Shown: piece after piece, positions 29,058 through 40,626 of the stretch
Layout: the number at the start of each line of letters is the position of its first letter
Numbering within the stretch: position 1 is the first letter of the stretch
From: Erwinia sp. 198
GTDB lineage: Bacteria; Pseudomonadota; Gammaproteobacteria; Enterobacterales; Enterobacteriaceae
Direction of reading: 5' to 3'
Assembly (NCBI RefSeq): GCF_003937915.1
Contig: NZ_RHUM01000003.1
Location: forward strand, 345,673 to 409,672
DNA length: 64,000 nucleotides
Position numbers and translations under genes: made by a program
The notes under the pieces: generated by a model
What the model was told of the DNA's origin: nothing
Seen by the model: only the letters and a program-made list of their open reading frames with translations
Database searches by the model: none

Positions 29058-29359
29058 CGTAATTCCTGCCTTAGCGTAGTGGACGTTAGCGCTTAGCTCG
29101 TGCAAATTCCTTTTTTCAGTTTCGCCGTCATAAAACTGTCATTTCCTGAATTAATTCTGGCCGTTACCGAAAAAGGAGTAAAAGGCTTCAGGCCGTTTTG
29201 CCATAGCCTTTTCTTATTTCTGCCCGGATGGCCTTACGCAGTGACGCTTTACCAGCCAGAGAAGAGACGGGAGAAAATCAGGCCGCGGTAATAAAGGTTA
29301 TTTATTTGTAGCCGCAGACGGGTACACTCTCGGCTCTTATTACTGATTCAGGCTCGACA
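29058..29359. promoter_or_regulatory. Divergent region between permease and exporter genes
   Basis: These 302 bases separate the GabP-like gene (-) and the EamA gene (+) and should hold both promoters. A TACACT box near 29320 could serve the + gene. I see no confident operator and no likely coding frame. Confidence 0.4.
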
Positions 29360-30262
29360 ATGAATTTTCTTTATCCTTTGATGGCGGTGCTGATCTGGTC
29401 GTTTAACGCCATCGTCAGCAAAGTCTCGGCGAACGTTATCGATCCTGCCGCTATTTCCTTTTATCGCTGGCTGATAGCGTTGGTGGCGCTGACGCCCTTC
29501 GTACTGCCTGCGGTGTGGCGCAACCGGGCGCAGGTCAGGCAGCAGTGGTGGAAGCTGCTGACGCTGGGTCTGCTGGGCATGGTGCTTTATCAAAGCCTTG
29601 CCTACTATGCCGCGCACAGCGTCAGCGCACTCTCGATGGGTATTCTGGTTTCGCTGATCCCTCTACTGACCGTGCTGATCAGCATCGTGCTGCTGAAAGT
29701 GGCGCCCACGCTGGGCATTCTTATCGGCAGCGTGCTCTCGTTTGGCGGGCTGGTGTGGCTGATTAGCCAGGGCAGCCCTGAACGGCTGCTGACGCAGGGC
29801 ATGGGCATAGGCGAACTGATGCTGTTCGCCGCTTCTACCTCTTACGCGCTGTATGGCGTGCTGACCCGTCGCTGGGCGATCCCGCTGCCGAACTGGCAAA
29901 GCCTGTACGTGCAGATAGTGTTTGGCGTCATACTGCTGCTGCCGGGATTTTTACTGGCAAAAGACGTGGCGCTGAACGCGCATAATCTGCCGCTGGTGCT
30001 GTTCGCCGCGCTTCCGGCTTCTATTCTTGCGCCGTTTTTATGGATCCAGGGCGTGATGCGCATGGGCGCCAGCACCGCCTCGATTTTTATGAATCTGACG
30101 CCTGTTTTTACGGCAGTTATCGCCGTGCTTTTTCTGCATGAAAAGCTGCACAGCTATCACTTTATCGGCGGCGGCGTCACGTTATGCGGCGTGATCCTGG
30201 CGCAGCGGCTGCGTACGCCGCTGCGGATCGGCAAAACAGCGCGAGCGACAGCGGATCCCTGA
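29360..30262 (+). CDS. EamA/DMT-family transporter
   Basis: Inner-membrane protein of 300 residues with ten predicted helices made of two EamA repeats (about 2-135 and 147-283). The repeats start at LYPLMAVLIWSFNAIVSK and ELMLFAASTSYALYGVL. Family members export metabolites or amino acids; the substrate cannot be told from the sequence. The ribosome-binding site is weak (CAGG eight bases before the ATG). It precedes flk by 116 bases on the same strand. It is not in this place in E. coli. Confidence 0.85.
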   Translation: MNFLYPLMAVLIWSFNAIVSKVSANVIDPAAISFYRWLIALVALTPFVLPAVWRNRAQVRQQWWKLLTLGLLGMVLYQSLAYYAAHSVSALSMGILVSLIPLLTVLISIVLLKVAPTLGILIGSVLSFGGLVWLISQGSPERLLTQGMGIGELMLFAASTSYALYGVLTRRWAIPLPNWQSLYVQIVFGVILLLPGFLLAKDVALNAHNLPLVLFAALPASILAPFLWIQGVMRMGASTASIFMNLTPVFTAVIAVLFLHEKLHSYHFIGGGVTLCGVILAQRLRTPLRIGKTARATADP

Positions 30263-30378
30263 AAAATAATCCACCGCACGGCGCGGCGCTACTACCTATC
30301 GCGTAACGGGATTGTTATCATAGCCAATCCCCCTTTTTTCCGGCGCTTTCCGGACAGTGTTGAGTTAAGGATTTTGCC

Positions 30379-31398
30379 ATGCAACCTCTTAATGGCCCAG
30401 GCGCGCCATTACCCGGCGAACGAGCGACGGTCGCTGACACCGGCCGAACCGGACCGGGCGATCAGCCGCTGACCCCTGCTCAGCGCACCACGCTGGAAAG
30501 GCTGATTGTCAAAATTATGTCGCTCAGTTCGCTAAAGGCCCCGGAGCTATGGGCCGGCCTACGTCATGAAGTGGGCGTGAAGAACGATGCCGGTCTGCTG
30601 GCGCGTCATTTTCCGGCGGCGGAGCAGTTTCTTAATGCGCGGCTTGCGCAGGTGCAGAACACGCACGCCACCCGACAGCTGTTTCAGCAGCTGAGCGATT
30701 TGCTGCCTGCGGGCAATAATCGCCAGGCGGTAAGCGATTTTATCCGGCAGCAGTTTGGTCATACGGTGCTCAGCTCGCTGAATCCCGATCAGCTGCGACA
30801 GGTGCTGACCATGCTGCAAAACGGCCAGATGGCGATCCCGCAGCCGCAGCAGAACCGCGTCACCGATCGATCGCTGCTGCCGGCGGAGCACCACGCGCTC
30901 AATCAGCAGGTCGCTCGCCTGGCCGCCGTTACCGGCGAACAGCCGGTGAAGCTGTGGACTTCCGTGCTGAAGGTGGTCAACCTGCACAGCGGCGATCCCA
31001 TTCCTTCACGCCTGTTCCCGCTGCTGACCCAGTACCTTCAGGTTAGCCAGACGCTGAGCCAGCAGCCTGCCCCGACGCTGCATACGCTTCTCGCCTCGCT
31101 GAAGGTGCCTTCCGATCATGCGGAGCAGCGCATGCTGGAAGAGGCCAGCCAGCAGCGCTTCCAGCTGCCGCCGCAGGCGATTTTGACCGCGGCCCAGGCG
31201 CAGGATTTGGTGAATCTGCTGTTTGCGCGGCGGGCCGAACGGCTCAAGGAGATGCCGCTGGCCGACAGCGAGATCCGTCCACAGCCGATTATTTCCGGCT
31301 ACGTGCCGCCGGTATTAAGGCCGCTGGCGACGCGTCCGGCCGTAACCGCTTTTGCCGCGCTGGTGCTGTTTATTTTTCTGCTGTGGCTTTTCCTTTAG
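30379..31398 (+). CDS. flk: Flk flagellar regulator homologue
   Basis: Protein of 339 residues matching E. coli Flk (331), a tail-anchored inner-membrane protein that in Salmonella prevents premature secretion switching by the flagellar export gate before the rings are complete. The proline-rich start, the PLTPAQRTTLERLI segment, NRQAVSDFIRQQFG and PQPQQNRVTDRSLLPAEHHA are shared, and one C-terminal helix (about 319-338) ends the protein. AAGGA precedes the ATG. In E. coli flk neighbours pdxB and yfcJ-fabB; here the accessory block and the tre operon separate it from both. No flagellar genes occur in the window. Confidence 0.92.
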   Translation: MQPLNGPGAPLPGERATVADTGRTGPGDQPLTPAQRTTLERLIVKIMSLSSLKAPELWAGLRHEVGVKNDAGLLARHFPAAEQFLNARLAQVQNTHATRQLFQQLSDLLPAGNNRQAVSDFIRQQFGHTVLSSLNPDQLRQVLTMLQNGQMAIPQPQQNRVTDRSLLPAEHHALNQQVARLAAVTGEQPVKLWTSVLKVVNLHSGDPIPSRLFPLLTQYLQVSQTLSQQPAPTLHTLLASLKVPSDHAEQRMLEEASQQRFQLPPQAILTAAQAQDLVNLLFARRAERLKEMPLADSEIRPQPIISGYVPPVLRPLATRPAVTAFAALVLFIFLLWLFL

Positions 31399-31400
31399 GC

Positions 31401-31850
31401 TTAACAGCCGCACGCCTGTAAATCCCGGAGCGGCCAGCTGCCCGCTTCTTCTCCTTGCGCGACCGGATGCCGGTCGCGCAGCCAGAAATCCAGCCCGCCA
31501 ATCAGCTCTTTTACCCGCAGGCCCGCCGACGCCAGCTTCCACGCGCCTTTGGTGGAACCGTTGCAGCCAATGCCGTCGCAGTAGGTCACGTAAACTTTGC
31601 TGCTGTCCAGCGCCGCCAGCGTTTCTGCGCTCATGGTGCGGTGCGGAAAGCTTATCGCGCCGGGAATATGTGCGGCGCAGTACTGCTCTGCCGCACGGGT
31701 ATCGATCACCACAATATCGGTAATGCCGTTGGCGAGATCCTGGGCCAGATCCCAGGCATCGCTGTAGTAAGCCAGCTTTTCGCGTAGCCACGCTTCGCTA
31801 CGTGCGGCGTCAGGCGGCGGAAATTGTAAAACGGCGGACAGGGTCATCAT
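31401..31850 (-). CDS. Rhodanese-like domain protein
   Basis: Single-domain rhodanese of 149 residues. The sulfur-carrying cysteine lies in TYCDGIGCNGSTKGA, the loop form common to a small enteric/proteobacterial group, with the preceding DIVVIDTRAAEQY and HIPGAISFPHR blocks intact. A C-terminal CGC motif could be a second thiol site. Family members transfer sulfane sulfur or act in detoxification; the partner is unknown. AGGAG lies five bases before the first ATG. It is divergent from a MocR-type regulator across 87 bases, so control by that regulator is plausible. The stop is two bases from the convergent flk stop. Confidence 0.88.
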   Translation of the reverse strand: MMTLSAVLQFPPPDAARSEAWLREKLAYYSDAWDLAQDLANGITDIVVIDTRAAEQYCAAHIPGAISFPHRTMSAETLAALDSSKVYVTYCDGIGCNGSTKGAWKLASAGLRVKELIGGLDFWLRDRHPVAQGEEAGSWPLRDLQACGC

Positions 31851-31877
31851 GCGTACTCCTTTGCTTAAGGTCTGCCT

Positions 31878-31931
31878 GATGATAGGGTAAAACGGCCTTA
31901 AAAAGGATACCCATTTTAATCGGATGATAAG
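31878..31931. promoter_or_regulatory. Candidate MocR-type operator
   Basis: Between the divergent rhodanese and regulator genes, GATGATA occurs twice in direct orientation (from 31878 and from 31923, 45 bases apart), and GGGTA (31885-31889) faces TACCC (31908-31912). MocR regulators often bind paired direct repeats. Assignment is inferred from place and pattern. Confidence 0.35.
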
Positions 31932-31937
31932 ACCCTT

Positions 31938-33374
31938 ATGCCGCTGACCAACGTGCCCTTAATCCAGCTGTTCGCCTCGCAGCAGGCCCGCACCCGACGG
32001 GACAGGCTATGCGCCGCCTTGCGCCAGCTCATCACCGACGGCACGCTGCGGCAGGGCGAGCGGCTGCCCTCTTCCCGGCTGCTTGCCGTCGATTTGTCGC
32101 TGTCCCGGGTGACGGTGGAAGCGGCCTATGCGCAGCTGGAAAGCGAAGGCTGCCTGCTGCGGCACAGCGGCAAAGGCACTTTCGTCGCCGCCGATCTGCC
32201 TGCGCCGCGACGCCCCACCCCGGCGTCATTGACAGCGGCTCCCGCGCTCTCGTCACGCGGCAGCAACATCGTCGCCTCCGGCGGCTGCGACGATCCGCTT
32301 TTTCCCCAGGCTTTTGCCGCCGGTTCGCCGGATCTGCGGGCTTTTCCTCACGCTATCTGGCGACGGCTGGTGGCGCAGCGGCTGCGCCATACGCCGGAAA
32401 AAATGATGGGTTATGGCGTGCCGCAGGGGCTGGCTGAACTGCGTGAGGCGGTGGCGCGCTATCTTGCTCAGTCGCGCGGCGTACGCTGCGATGCCGGACA
32501 AATTATCATCCTGACCAGCTCGCAGCAGGCGCTGCAGATGCTGGCGATGCTGCTGTGCGATCCGGGCGATACCGTCTGGCTGGAAGAGCCGGGCTACCGC
32601 GGCGCTTATCATGCTTTTAACAGCGCAGGCGCCACGATTGGCACGCTGGAGCTGGATGATGAGGGAGCAAAAATTCCCGATCGGCCGGCGGCAAAGCTGG
32701 TTTATCTGACGCCGTCCCATCAGTATCCCACCGGCGTGACCATGAGCCTGTCGCGTCGCCTGGCATGGCTGGCCTTTGCCCGCGCGCACGGCAGCTGGCT
32801 GATTGAGGATGATTATGACAGCGAATTTTATTACGGCGCGCAGCCCGCGCCCGCGCTTCAGGGGCTGGATAAGGCCGGACGCGTGCTCTATCTGGGCACT
32901 TTCTCCAAAACGCTGTTCCCTTCCCTGAGGCTGGCTTATCTGGCGGTGCCGCCCGCGCTGGTTGACGCCTGCGGCCGGATGCGTGGCGTGATGGACGGGC
33001 ACAGCGCGCAGCTGATGCAGGCGGTTACGGCAGATTTTATCGATCGCGGCCATTTTCAGGCGCATCTGCGGCTGATGCGCAAGCTTTACGGCAGCCGCCG
33101 CGAGCTGCTGCTGGCGGAGCTTGCGACCATGTTGGGTGGCAGGCTCCGGCCGCTGGACTCTCAGCATGGGTTACAGCTGACAGCCACGCTGCCGGATGGC
33201 GGCGAAGAAAGGCTAACGCATCAGGCTTTGCAGGCGGGGTTAGTGCTGCCGCGCCTGTCGCTTTTGTATCGGGGAAACGTACCACAGGAAGGCTGGCTGC
33301 TGGGTTTTTCCGCCCTGCAGCCAGCAGAAATCGTTAGCGCGGTAGAAAAGCTGGCTCGTCTTTTTTCAGACTGA
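31938..33374 (+). CDS. MocR/PdxR-family PLP-dependent transcriptional regulator
   Basis: Regulator of 478 residues with a GntR-type winged helix (about 10-85, including LPSSRLLAVDLSLSRVTVEA) joined to a fold-type I aminotransferase domain (about 115-470). The PLP lysine is K324 in LGTFSKTLFPSL, and the aspartate that holds the pyridine nitrogen lies in IEDDYDSEF (about 290-297). Such proteins sense PLP or an amino-PLP adduct. The target is probably the divergent rhodanese gene or itself. pdxS/pdxT, the usual PdxR targets, are absent, so no symbol is given. The ribosome site before the ATG is weak. Confidence 0.9.
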   Translation: MPLTNVPLIQLFASQQARTRRDRLCAALRQLITDGTLRQGERLPSSRLLAVDLSLSRVTVEAAYAQLESEGCLLRHSGKGTFVAADLPAPRRPTPASLTAAPALSSRGSNIVASGGCDDPLFPQAFAAGSPDLRAFPHAIWRRLVAQRLRHTPEKMMGYGVPQGLAELREAVARYLAQSRGVRCDAGQIIILTSSQQALQMLAMLLCDPGDTVWLEEPGYRGAYHAFNSAGATIGTLELDDEGAKIPDRPAAKLVYLTPSHQYPTGVTMSLSRRLAWLAFARAHGSWLIEDDYDSEFYYGAQPAPALQGLDKAGRVLYLGTFSKTLFPSLRLAYLAVPPALVDACGRMRGVMDGHSAQLMQAVTADFIDRGHFQAHLRLMRKLYGSRRELLLAELATMLGGRLRPLDSQHGLQLTATLPDGGEERLTHQALQAGLVLPRLSLLYRGNVPQEGWLLGFSALQPAEIVSAVEKLARLFSD

Positions 33375-33383
33375 CGCTAACAG

Positions 33384-36349
<2,966 letters not shown>

Positions 36350-36367
36350 CGCAATAATCCTTTAAAT

Positions 36368-37780
36368 CTATACGGACAGCTCGCCACGTTGGGCCTTATG
36401 GCGATACACCAGCAGCGTCAGCAGCAGCGGCACCACGATAGCTATCAGCATTGCCAGCAGAAAAGTCAGCCAAAACTGAGGCTGGATGGATAAGATCCCC
36501 GGCAGGCCGCCGACGCCGATACTGTTGGCGAGAACGCCGCTCAGCCCACACAGCAGACCGGCCAGCGCGGAGCCGATCATGGCGCACAGCATGGGGAAGC
36601 GATATTTCAGGTTGATGCCGTACATGGCTGGCTCGGTAACGCCCAGGAAGGCGGAAATCGCGGCGGGTACGGAAATTTCACGCTCGTTGGCTTTGCGGCT
36701 GAGCATAATGATGCCGACCACGGCGGAGGCCTGAGCGATGTTGGAGAGCGCAATCAGCGGCCAAAGCGGCGTGCTGCCCATGCTGTTAATCATCTGCAAA
36801 TCAATTGCCAGCGTGGTCTGATGAATGCCGGTGATCACCAGCGGTGCATATAAAAAGCCGAACAGCATCGCACCAACGGGGGCAAAGCTGCCGGTCATTA
36901 ACGCTTTTACGCCCCAGGCAACGCCGTCACCAATCAGCCTGCCCAAAGGCCCGATCAGCGCATGTGCCAGAAAAACGCCCAGTAAAACGGTCACGACCGG
37001 CACCACAACCAGCCAGAGATAATCCGGCACCCATTTTTTGAGGCGCAGTTCAATCCAGGCCAGCATCATACCGGCCAGCACGGAAGGGATAACCTGGGCC
37101 TGATAGCCCACTTTTTCAATGGTAAACCAGCCGAAATTCCAGGCTTCCGGTACCTGCTGACCCAACAGATAGGCGTTCATCAGCTGAGGTGAAACCAGCG
37201 TTATGCCCAGCACGATACCTAATACCGGCGTGCCGCCCATTTTTTTTACCGTTGACCAACAAACGGCCACCGGTAAAAACATAAATATGGCTTCGCCAGG
37301 CAGCCACAAAAAATCATAAAGCGTTTGCCAGGCTGCTGACTGCTGTGCCAGCGTTTTTCCGCCAGAAAAGGGCACGTCGCCGATAATATTGCGAAAGCCT
37401 AAAATTAAACCGCCACAAATTAATGCAGGCAAGAGAGGGAAAAATATTTCAGCAAAATGTGAAATAGCTCGCTGAGACCACTTCATATTCTGTCGGGCCT
37501 TAATTTTCACCTGCTCTTTATTAACGTCGTCGGCCCCCGTGGCGGCCAGCAGCGCCTGATGCCAGACGCCGACATCTGTGCCAATCACGACCTGAAACTG
37601 TCCTGCACTGGTAAAACAGCCTTTGACACCGGAAAGCGCCTCAATCATTTTGGGCCGGGCCAGGGTCGCATCATGAAGGACAAAGCGTAATCGGGTAATA
37701 CAATGGCTGACGGCGGCAATATTCTTTTTGCCGCCTACGAGTTCGATTAAGCGGTTGGTCGCCTGTTTTATTTTCTCCAC
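36368..37780 (-). CDS. treB: PTS trehalose-specific EIIBC TreB
   Basis: Inner-membrane phosphotransferase component of 470 residues (E. coli 473). The EIIB domain (about 1-90) carries the phosphocysteine C27 in VSHCITRLRF, and the EIIC domain (about 105-465) has about ten helices with GITEPAMYG-like GVTEPAMYGINLKYRFP and HQTTLAIDLQMI. It lacks its own EIIA, so it depends on the general glucose EIIA (Crr), which is outside the window. It is the first gene of the operon; the 253 bases upstream contain a perfect TreR operator. Confidence 0.97.
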   Translation of the reverse strand: MEKIKQATNRLIELVGGKKNIAAVSHCITRLRFVLHDATLARPKMIEALSGVKGCFTSAGQFQVVIGTDVGVWHQALLAATGADDVNKEQVKIKARQNMKWSQRAISHFAEIFFPLLPALICGGLILGFRNIIGDVPFSGGKTLAQQSAAWQTLYDFLWLPGEAIFMFLPVAVCWSTVKKMGGTPVLGIVLGITLVSPQLMNAYLLGQQVPEAWNFGWFTIEKVGYQAQVIPSVLAGMMLAWIELRLKKWVPDYLWLVVVPVVTVLLGVFLAHALIGPLGRLIGDGVAWGVKALMTGSFAPVGAMLFGFLYAPLVITGIHQTTLAIDLQMINSMGSTPLWPLIALSNIAQASAVVGIIMLSRKANEREISVPAAISAFLGVTEPAMYGINLKYRFPMLCAMIGSALAGLLCGLSGVLANSIGVGGLPGILSIQPQFWLTFLLAMLIAIVVPLLLTLLVYRHKAQRGELSV

Positions 37781-37898
37781 GGTAAGTCCTTTTATTAAAA
37801 AATAAAATAAGAAGTTTAATTACCTGAATAAATACTTTATTTAACTATTTTTTAATGCAAAATTAAATTAACATGGCAGTAACAATATAAAGGCCATA

Positions 37899-37912
37899 CA
37901 ATTTAAAAATTG
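37899..37912. repeat. AT-rich palindrome in the treR-treB gap
   Basis: CAATTTAAAAATTG is a perfect 14-base palindrome with six-base arms between treR and treB. It lies 120 bases before the treB start, within a stretch far more AT-rich than the flanking genes. It may mark a promoter element or a nucleoid-protein site. Confidence 0.35.
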
Positions 37913-37972
37913 ATCCCCTCCCCTTGCCCGTTTAATTCCCGCGAGTGTAACGGCAAATAAAAACCAAAAAAA

Positions 37973-37984
37973 GGGAACGTTCCC
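37973..37984. promoter_or_regulatory. TreR operator upstream of treB
   Basis: GGGAACGTTCCC is a perfect 12-base palindrome of the LacI/TreR type, 193 bases above the treB start. TGTGA, half of a CRP site, lies about 15 bases upstream on the minus strand (37999-38003 region). It should repress treB-treC-porin without trehalose-6-phosphate. Confidence 0.8.
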
Positions 37985-38033
37985 ATTTTAAAGGGAAGAT
38001 CACAAAAATAGCGGTTATGGCGATTAAGTATTG

Positions 38034-38978
38034 TCAGAAATGACAGGGGATAATAAATTGCCGCACCTCTGCGGTGCCATTAAGCTGAGCAAGCAGCTGC
38101 CTGGCCGCCAGGGAACCGGCCTCACCGTAGCCAAAATCCACGGAAAGCGTCTGAGGGAACAGAAATCTGGCCAGCTGGGTATTGCCGATGGCACAAACCT
38201 GGACGTGGGGAAGGGGCCGTTGCTGCAGGTATTTATTAGCTCCAAGCGCTATGCTGTCTGAGGCACAGATTAGCGCAGTAGTTTGCGCCGTCAGGATCCC
38301 GGCTACGCCCTCATAGCCATATTGGTACGTCAACTCACCCAGCGCGCCGAGCGGGTCGATCTGCAGGCGCCGACAGGCAGCCAGGTAGGCCTGATAACGA
38401 CAGGCTCCGGTAGTGGTATCGCTTTGTTCCACGCCCAGGTAACTGATGTGGCGGTGCCCCTGCTGATAAAGCTTATCCATCAGTAAATTGACCGCGCCTG
38501 CATCGTCATAACACACTGATGAAAAACCGGCGTAACGGCGCACCATTACCACCATCTTGTCCTGCCAGCCGCTCAGCATCGGCTCATCCAGTCCGCTAAA
38601 GCCAAACAGGATCACGCCATCCACGTGACGCTGAGCCAGCATACGCAGCTGCCCCTGTACGAGGCACGGTTCGAACTGGCTTTCCAGCACCACGGGATCA
38701 AAACCCTGTTGATAAAACAGCGGCAGCATGGCCCTGACCGCCTGATTTTCAGCCGGGGAATCCAGGCGTGAAACGATAATGCCTACCACCCTGTCACTCC
38801 GCTCGCGCATGGCGCGGGCCGATCTTGACGGCATAAAATTCTGCTGTTGAATAACGGCTTCTACTTTCTCACGCGTTTTCTGACTGACGCTACCTTCCCC
38901 ATTCAACACGCGGGACACGGTCGATTTCCCTACCCCGCTCAGTCGGGCAATATCCTTTATTGTCATCCTGTTGTTCAT
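38034..38978 (-). CDS. treR: Trehalose operon repressor TreR
   Basis: LacI-family repressor of 314 residues (E. coli 315). The helix-turn-helix is at about residues 4-25 (TIKDIARLSGVGKSTVSRVL), followed by the hinge and a periplasmic-binding-like domain that senses trehalose-6-phosphate (repression) or trehalose. The frame reaches a TTG at 38984, but the ATG at 38978 aligns with the family. It is upstream of treB on the same strand, with 253 bases between them, and has an operator-like sequence 30 bases before its own start, consistent with autoregulation. Confidence 0.95.
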   Translation of the reverse strand: MNNRMTIKDIARLSGVGKSTVSRVLNGEGSVSQKTREKVEAVIQQQNFMPSRSARAMRERSDRVVGIIVSRLDSPAENQAVRAMLPLFYQQGFDPVVLESQFEPCLVQGQLRMLAQRHVDGVILFGFSGLDEPMLSGWQDKMVVMVRRYAGFSSVCYDDAGAVNLLMDKLYQQGHRHISYLGVEQSDTTTGACRYQAYLAACRRLQIDPLGALGELTYQYGYEGVAGILTAQTTALICASDSIALGANKYLQQRPLPHVQVCAIGNTQLARFLFPQTLSVDFGYGEAGSLAARQLLAQLNGTAEVRQFIIPCHF

Positions 38979-39007
38979 GATCAACGCTTCTGTGATTACA
39001 GCGAAGT

Positions 39008-39019
39008 GGGAAGGTTACC
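39008..39019. promoter_or_regulatory. TreR-like operator upstream of treR
   Basis: GGGAAGGTTACC matches the perfect operator GGGAACGTTCCC at 10 of 12 positions and lies 30 bases before the treR ATG, a place where bound repressor would block its own gene. Confidence 0.5.
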
Positions 39020-39058
39020 GTATTTTTCCCGGACAATCAGCCTTAGGGTGATCGACCT

Positions 39059-39142
39059 GATGCGGCATCACGTGACGTGAGGTGGCATAGTGCGGAGTAA
39101 TGTGGCGTGGCATGGTGTGAGGCGGAATGTAGCGTGGCTATG
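39059..39142. repeat. Degenerate GTG-rich short repeats
   Basis: Between treR and fabB the + strand runs through many close copies of GTGRC-type pentamers (CGTGA, CGTGA, GGTGG, TGTGG, CGTGG, CATGG and others). It looks like a decayed microsatellite and has no coding likeness. Confidence 0.45.
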
Positions 39143-39200
39143 ATCAAACATCGGTCAGCCAGGCATTGCCGCTACGGCGCTCAGCCAAATTCATGCCATA

Positions 39201-39233
39201 AAAAAAGGATGCCCTTGCGAGGCACCCTTTTTT
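39201..39233 (-). terminator. Intrinsic terminator after fabB
   Basis: A seven-base-pair stem (GGGTGCC / GGATGCC with one mismatch) flanked by A6 and T6 and a CTTGCGA-type loop, starting 16 bases after the fabB stop. The flanks make it usable from either side. Confidence 0.85.
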
Positions 39234-39248
39234 GACATTGCTGACAGA

Positions 39249-40469
39249 TTACAGCTTGCGCATCACCAGCGTGGCGTTGGTGCCGCCGAAGCCGAAGCTG
39301 TTGGACATCACGGTAGTCAGCTGCTGCTCGGTTGGTTTGGTCACGATGTTCAGACCTTCCGCCGCCGGATCCAGCTCTTCAATGTTGATGCTTGGCGCGA
39401 TAAAACCGTGCTCCAGCATCAGCAGCGAGTAGATAGCTTCCTGCACGCCCGCCGCCCCCAGAGAGTGGCCGGTCATGGCTTTGGTGGCCGACATCGCCGG
39501 CGTGTTGTCGCCGAAGACTTCGCGAATGGCGCCCAGCTCTTTCACATCGCCTACCGGCGTAGAGGTGCCGTGCGTGTTCAGGTAATCAATCGGCGTATCC
39601 AGGCCGTGCATAGCCAGACGCATACAGCGTGCTGCGCCCTCGCCTGACGGCGCTACCATGTCTGCGCCATCGGAGGTTGCGCCGTAGCCAACCACTTCTG
39701 CGTAGATGTGCGCGCCACGCGCCAGGGCGTGCTCCAGCTCTTCCACGACAACCATGCCGCCGCCGCCTGCGATAACAAAGCCGTCGCGGCTGTTGTCATA
39801 GGTACGGGAGGCTTTTTCTGGCGTTTCGTTATATTTGGTGGACAGCGCGCCCATCGCATCGAACTCGCAGGACATTTCCCAGCACAGCTCTTCGCCGCCG
39901 CCTGCAAATACCACATCCTGTTTGCCCAGCTGGATCTGCTCAACGGCGTTGCCGATGCAGTGTGCCGAGGTGGCGCAGGCGGAGCTGATGGAGTAGTTTA
40001 CGCCGTGGATTTTAAACGGGGTCGCCAGGCAAGCAGAAACGCCGGACGCCATCGCCTTGGTCACCATATAAGGGCCGACGCCGCGCAGACCTTTAGCGCG
40101 CATCCCGTCAACGCTGGCCACCTGGTTAATCGGCGAGCCGCCGCCGGAGCCGGCCACCAGACCCACGCGCGGGTTGTTCTGGTATTGTTCAACGGTCAAA
40201 CCGGAATCTTTTACCGCTTCCAGCATAGAAATATAGGCATAAATGGACGCATCACTCATAAAACGCAGGGTTTTGCGATCGATGAGGCTGGAGATTTCGT
40301 CTTTATCGAGTTTGACGTTGCCCCAGACGTGACTACGCATGCCGGAATCTTTCAGCTCCTGAGAGAAGGTAATGCCGGAGCGGCCTTCACGCAGGGATGC
40401 AAGGACTTCCTGTTGGTTGTTACCAATGCTGGAAACGATACCCAGGCCAGTAATCACTGCACGTTTCAT
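39249..40469 (-). CDS. fabB: 3-oxoacyl-ACP synthase I FabB
   Basis: Beta-ketoacyl-ACP synthase of 406 residues, the E. coli length, that extends acyl chains and is required for unsaturated fatty-acid synthesis. The nucleophile cysteine (about C165) lies in [13 protein letters not shown], and the two catalytic histidines are in [11 protein letters not shown] and [10 protein letters not shown]. It is monocistronic, divergent from mnmC, with FabR-like and FadR-like sites in the 157-base gap and a terminator after it. The gene is intact and highly conserved. Confidence 0.97.
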   Translation of the reverse strand: MKRAVITGLGIVSSIGNNQQEVLASLREGRSGITFSQELKDSGMRSHVWGNVKLDKDEISSLIDRKTLRFMSDASIYAYISMLEAVKDSGLTVEQYQNNPRVGLVAGSGGGSPINQVASVDGMRAKGLRGVGPYMVTKAMASGVSACLATPFKIHGVNYSISSACATSAHCIGNAVEQIQLGKQDVVFAGGGEELCWEMSCEFDAMGALSTKYNETPEKASRTYDNSRDGFVIAGGGGMVVVEELEHALARGAHIYAEVVGYGATSDGADMVAPSGEGAARCMRLAMHGLDTPIDYLNTHGTSTPVGDVKELGAIREVFGDNTPAMSATKAMTGHSLGAAGVQEAIYSLLMLEHGFIAPSINIEELDPAAEGLNIVTKPTEQQLTTVMSNSFGFGGTNATLVMRKL

Positions 40470-40514
40470 TCAATACCTCGTTAACTACTTATATTAGGAT
40501 TCGACACGCACTTT

Positions 40515-40532
40515 AGCGTACAGTTGTAAGCC
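40515..40532 (-). promoter_or_regulatory. Candidate FabR operator of fabB
   Basis: AGCGTACA-GT-TGTAAGCC is an imperfect palindrome (6 of 8 bases pair) 46 bases above the fabB start, in the place where E. coli fabB is controlled by the FabR repressor. My recollection of the FabR pattern is approximate. Confidence 0.5.
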
Positions 40533-40533
40533 G

Positions 40534-40550
40534 AACAAGTCCAACCAGCG
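40534..40550 (-). promoter_or_regulatory. Candidate FadR activation site of fabB
   Basis: AACAAGTCCAACCAGCG matches the FadR pattern AACTGGTCNGACCAGTT at 11 of 16 defined positions, just upstream of the FabR-like site. FadR activates fabB in E. coli from this side. Confidence 0.45.
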
Positions 40551-40626
40551 TTTGATTTTTGTAAATTTGCGTAGGCACACCCCCAGAGTTACAATCGCCG
40601 CACCGCGAGATAACTGAGCTTTTGCC

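Noticed and set aside
32253..33167. 304-codon open frame on the minus strand
   Set aside because: It is opposite the MocR regulator gene and has low-complexity composition.
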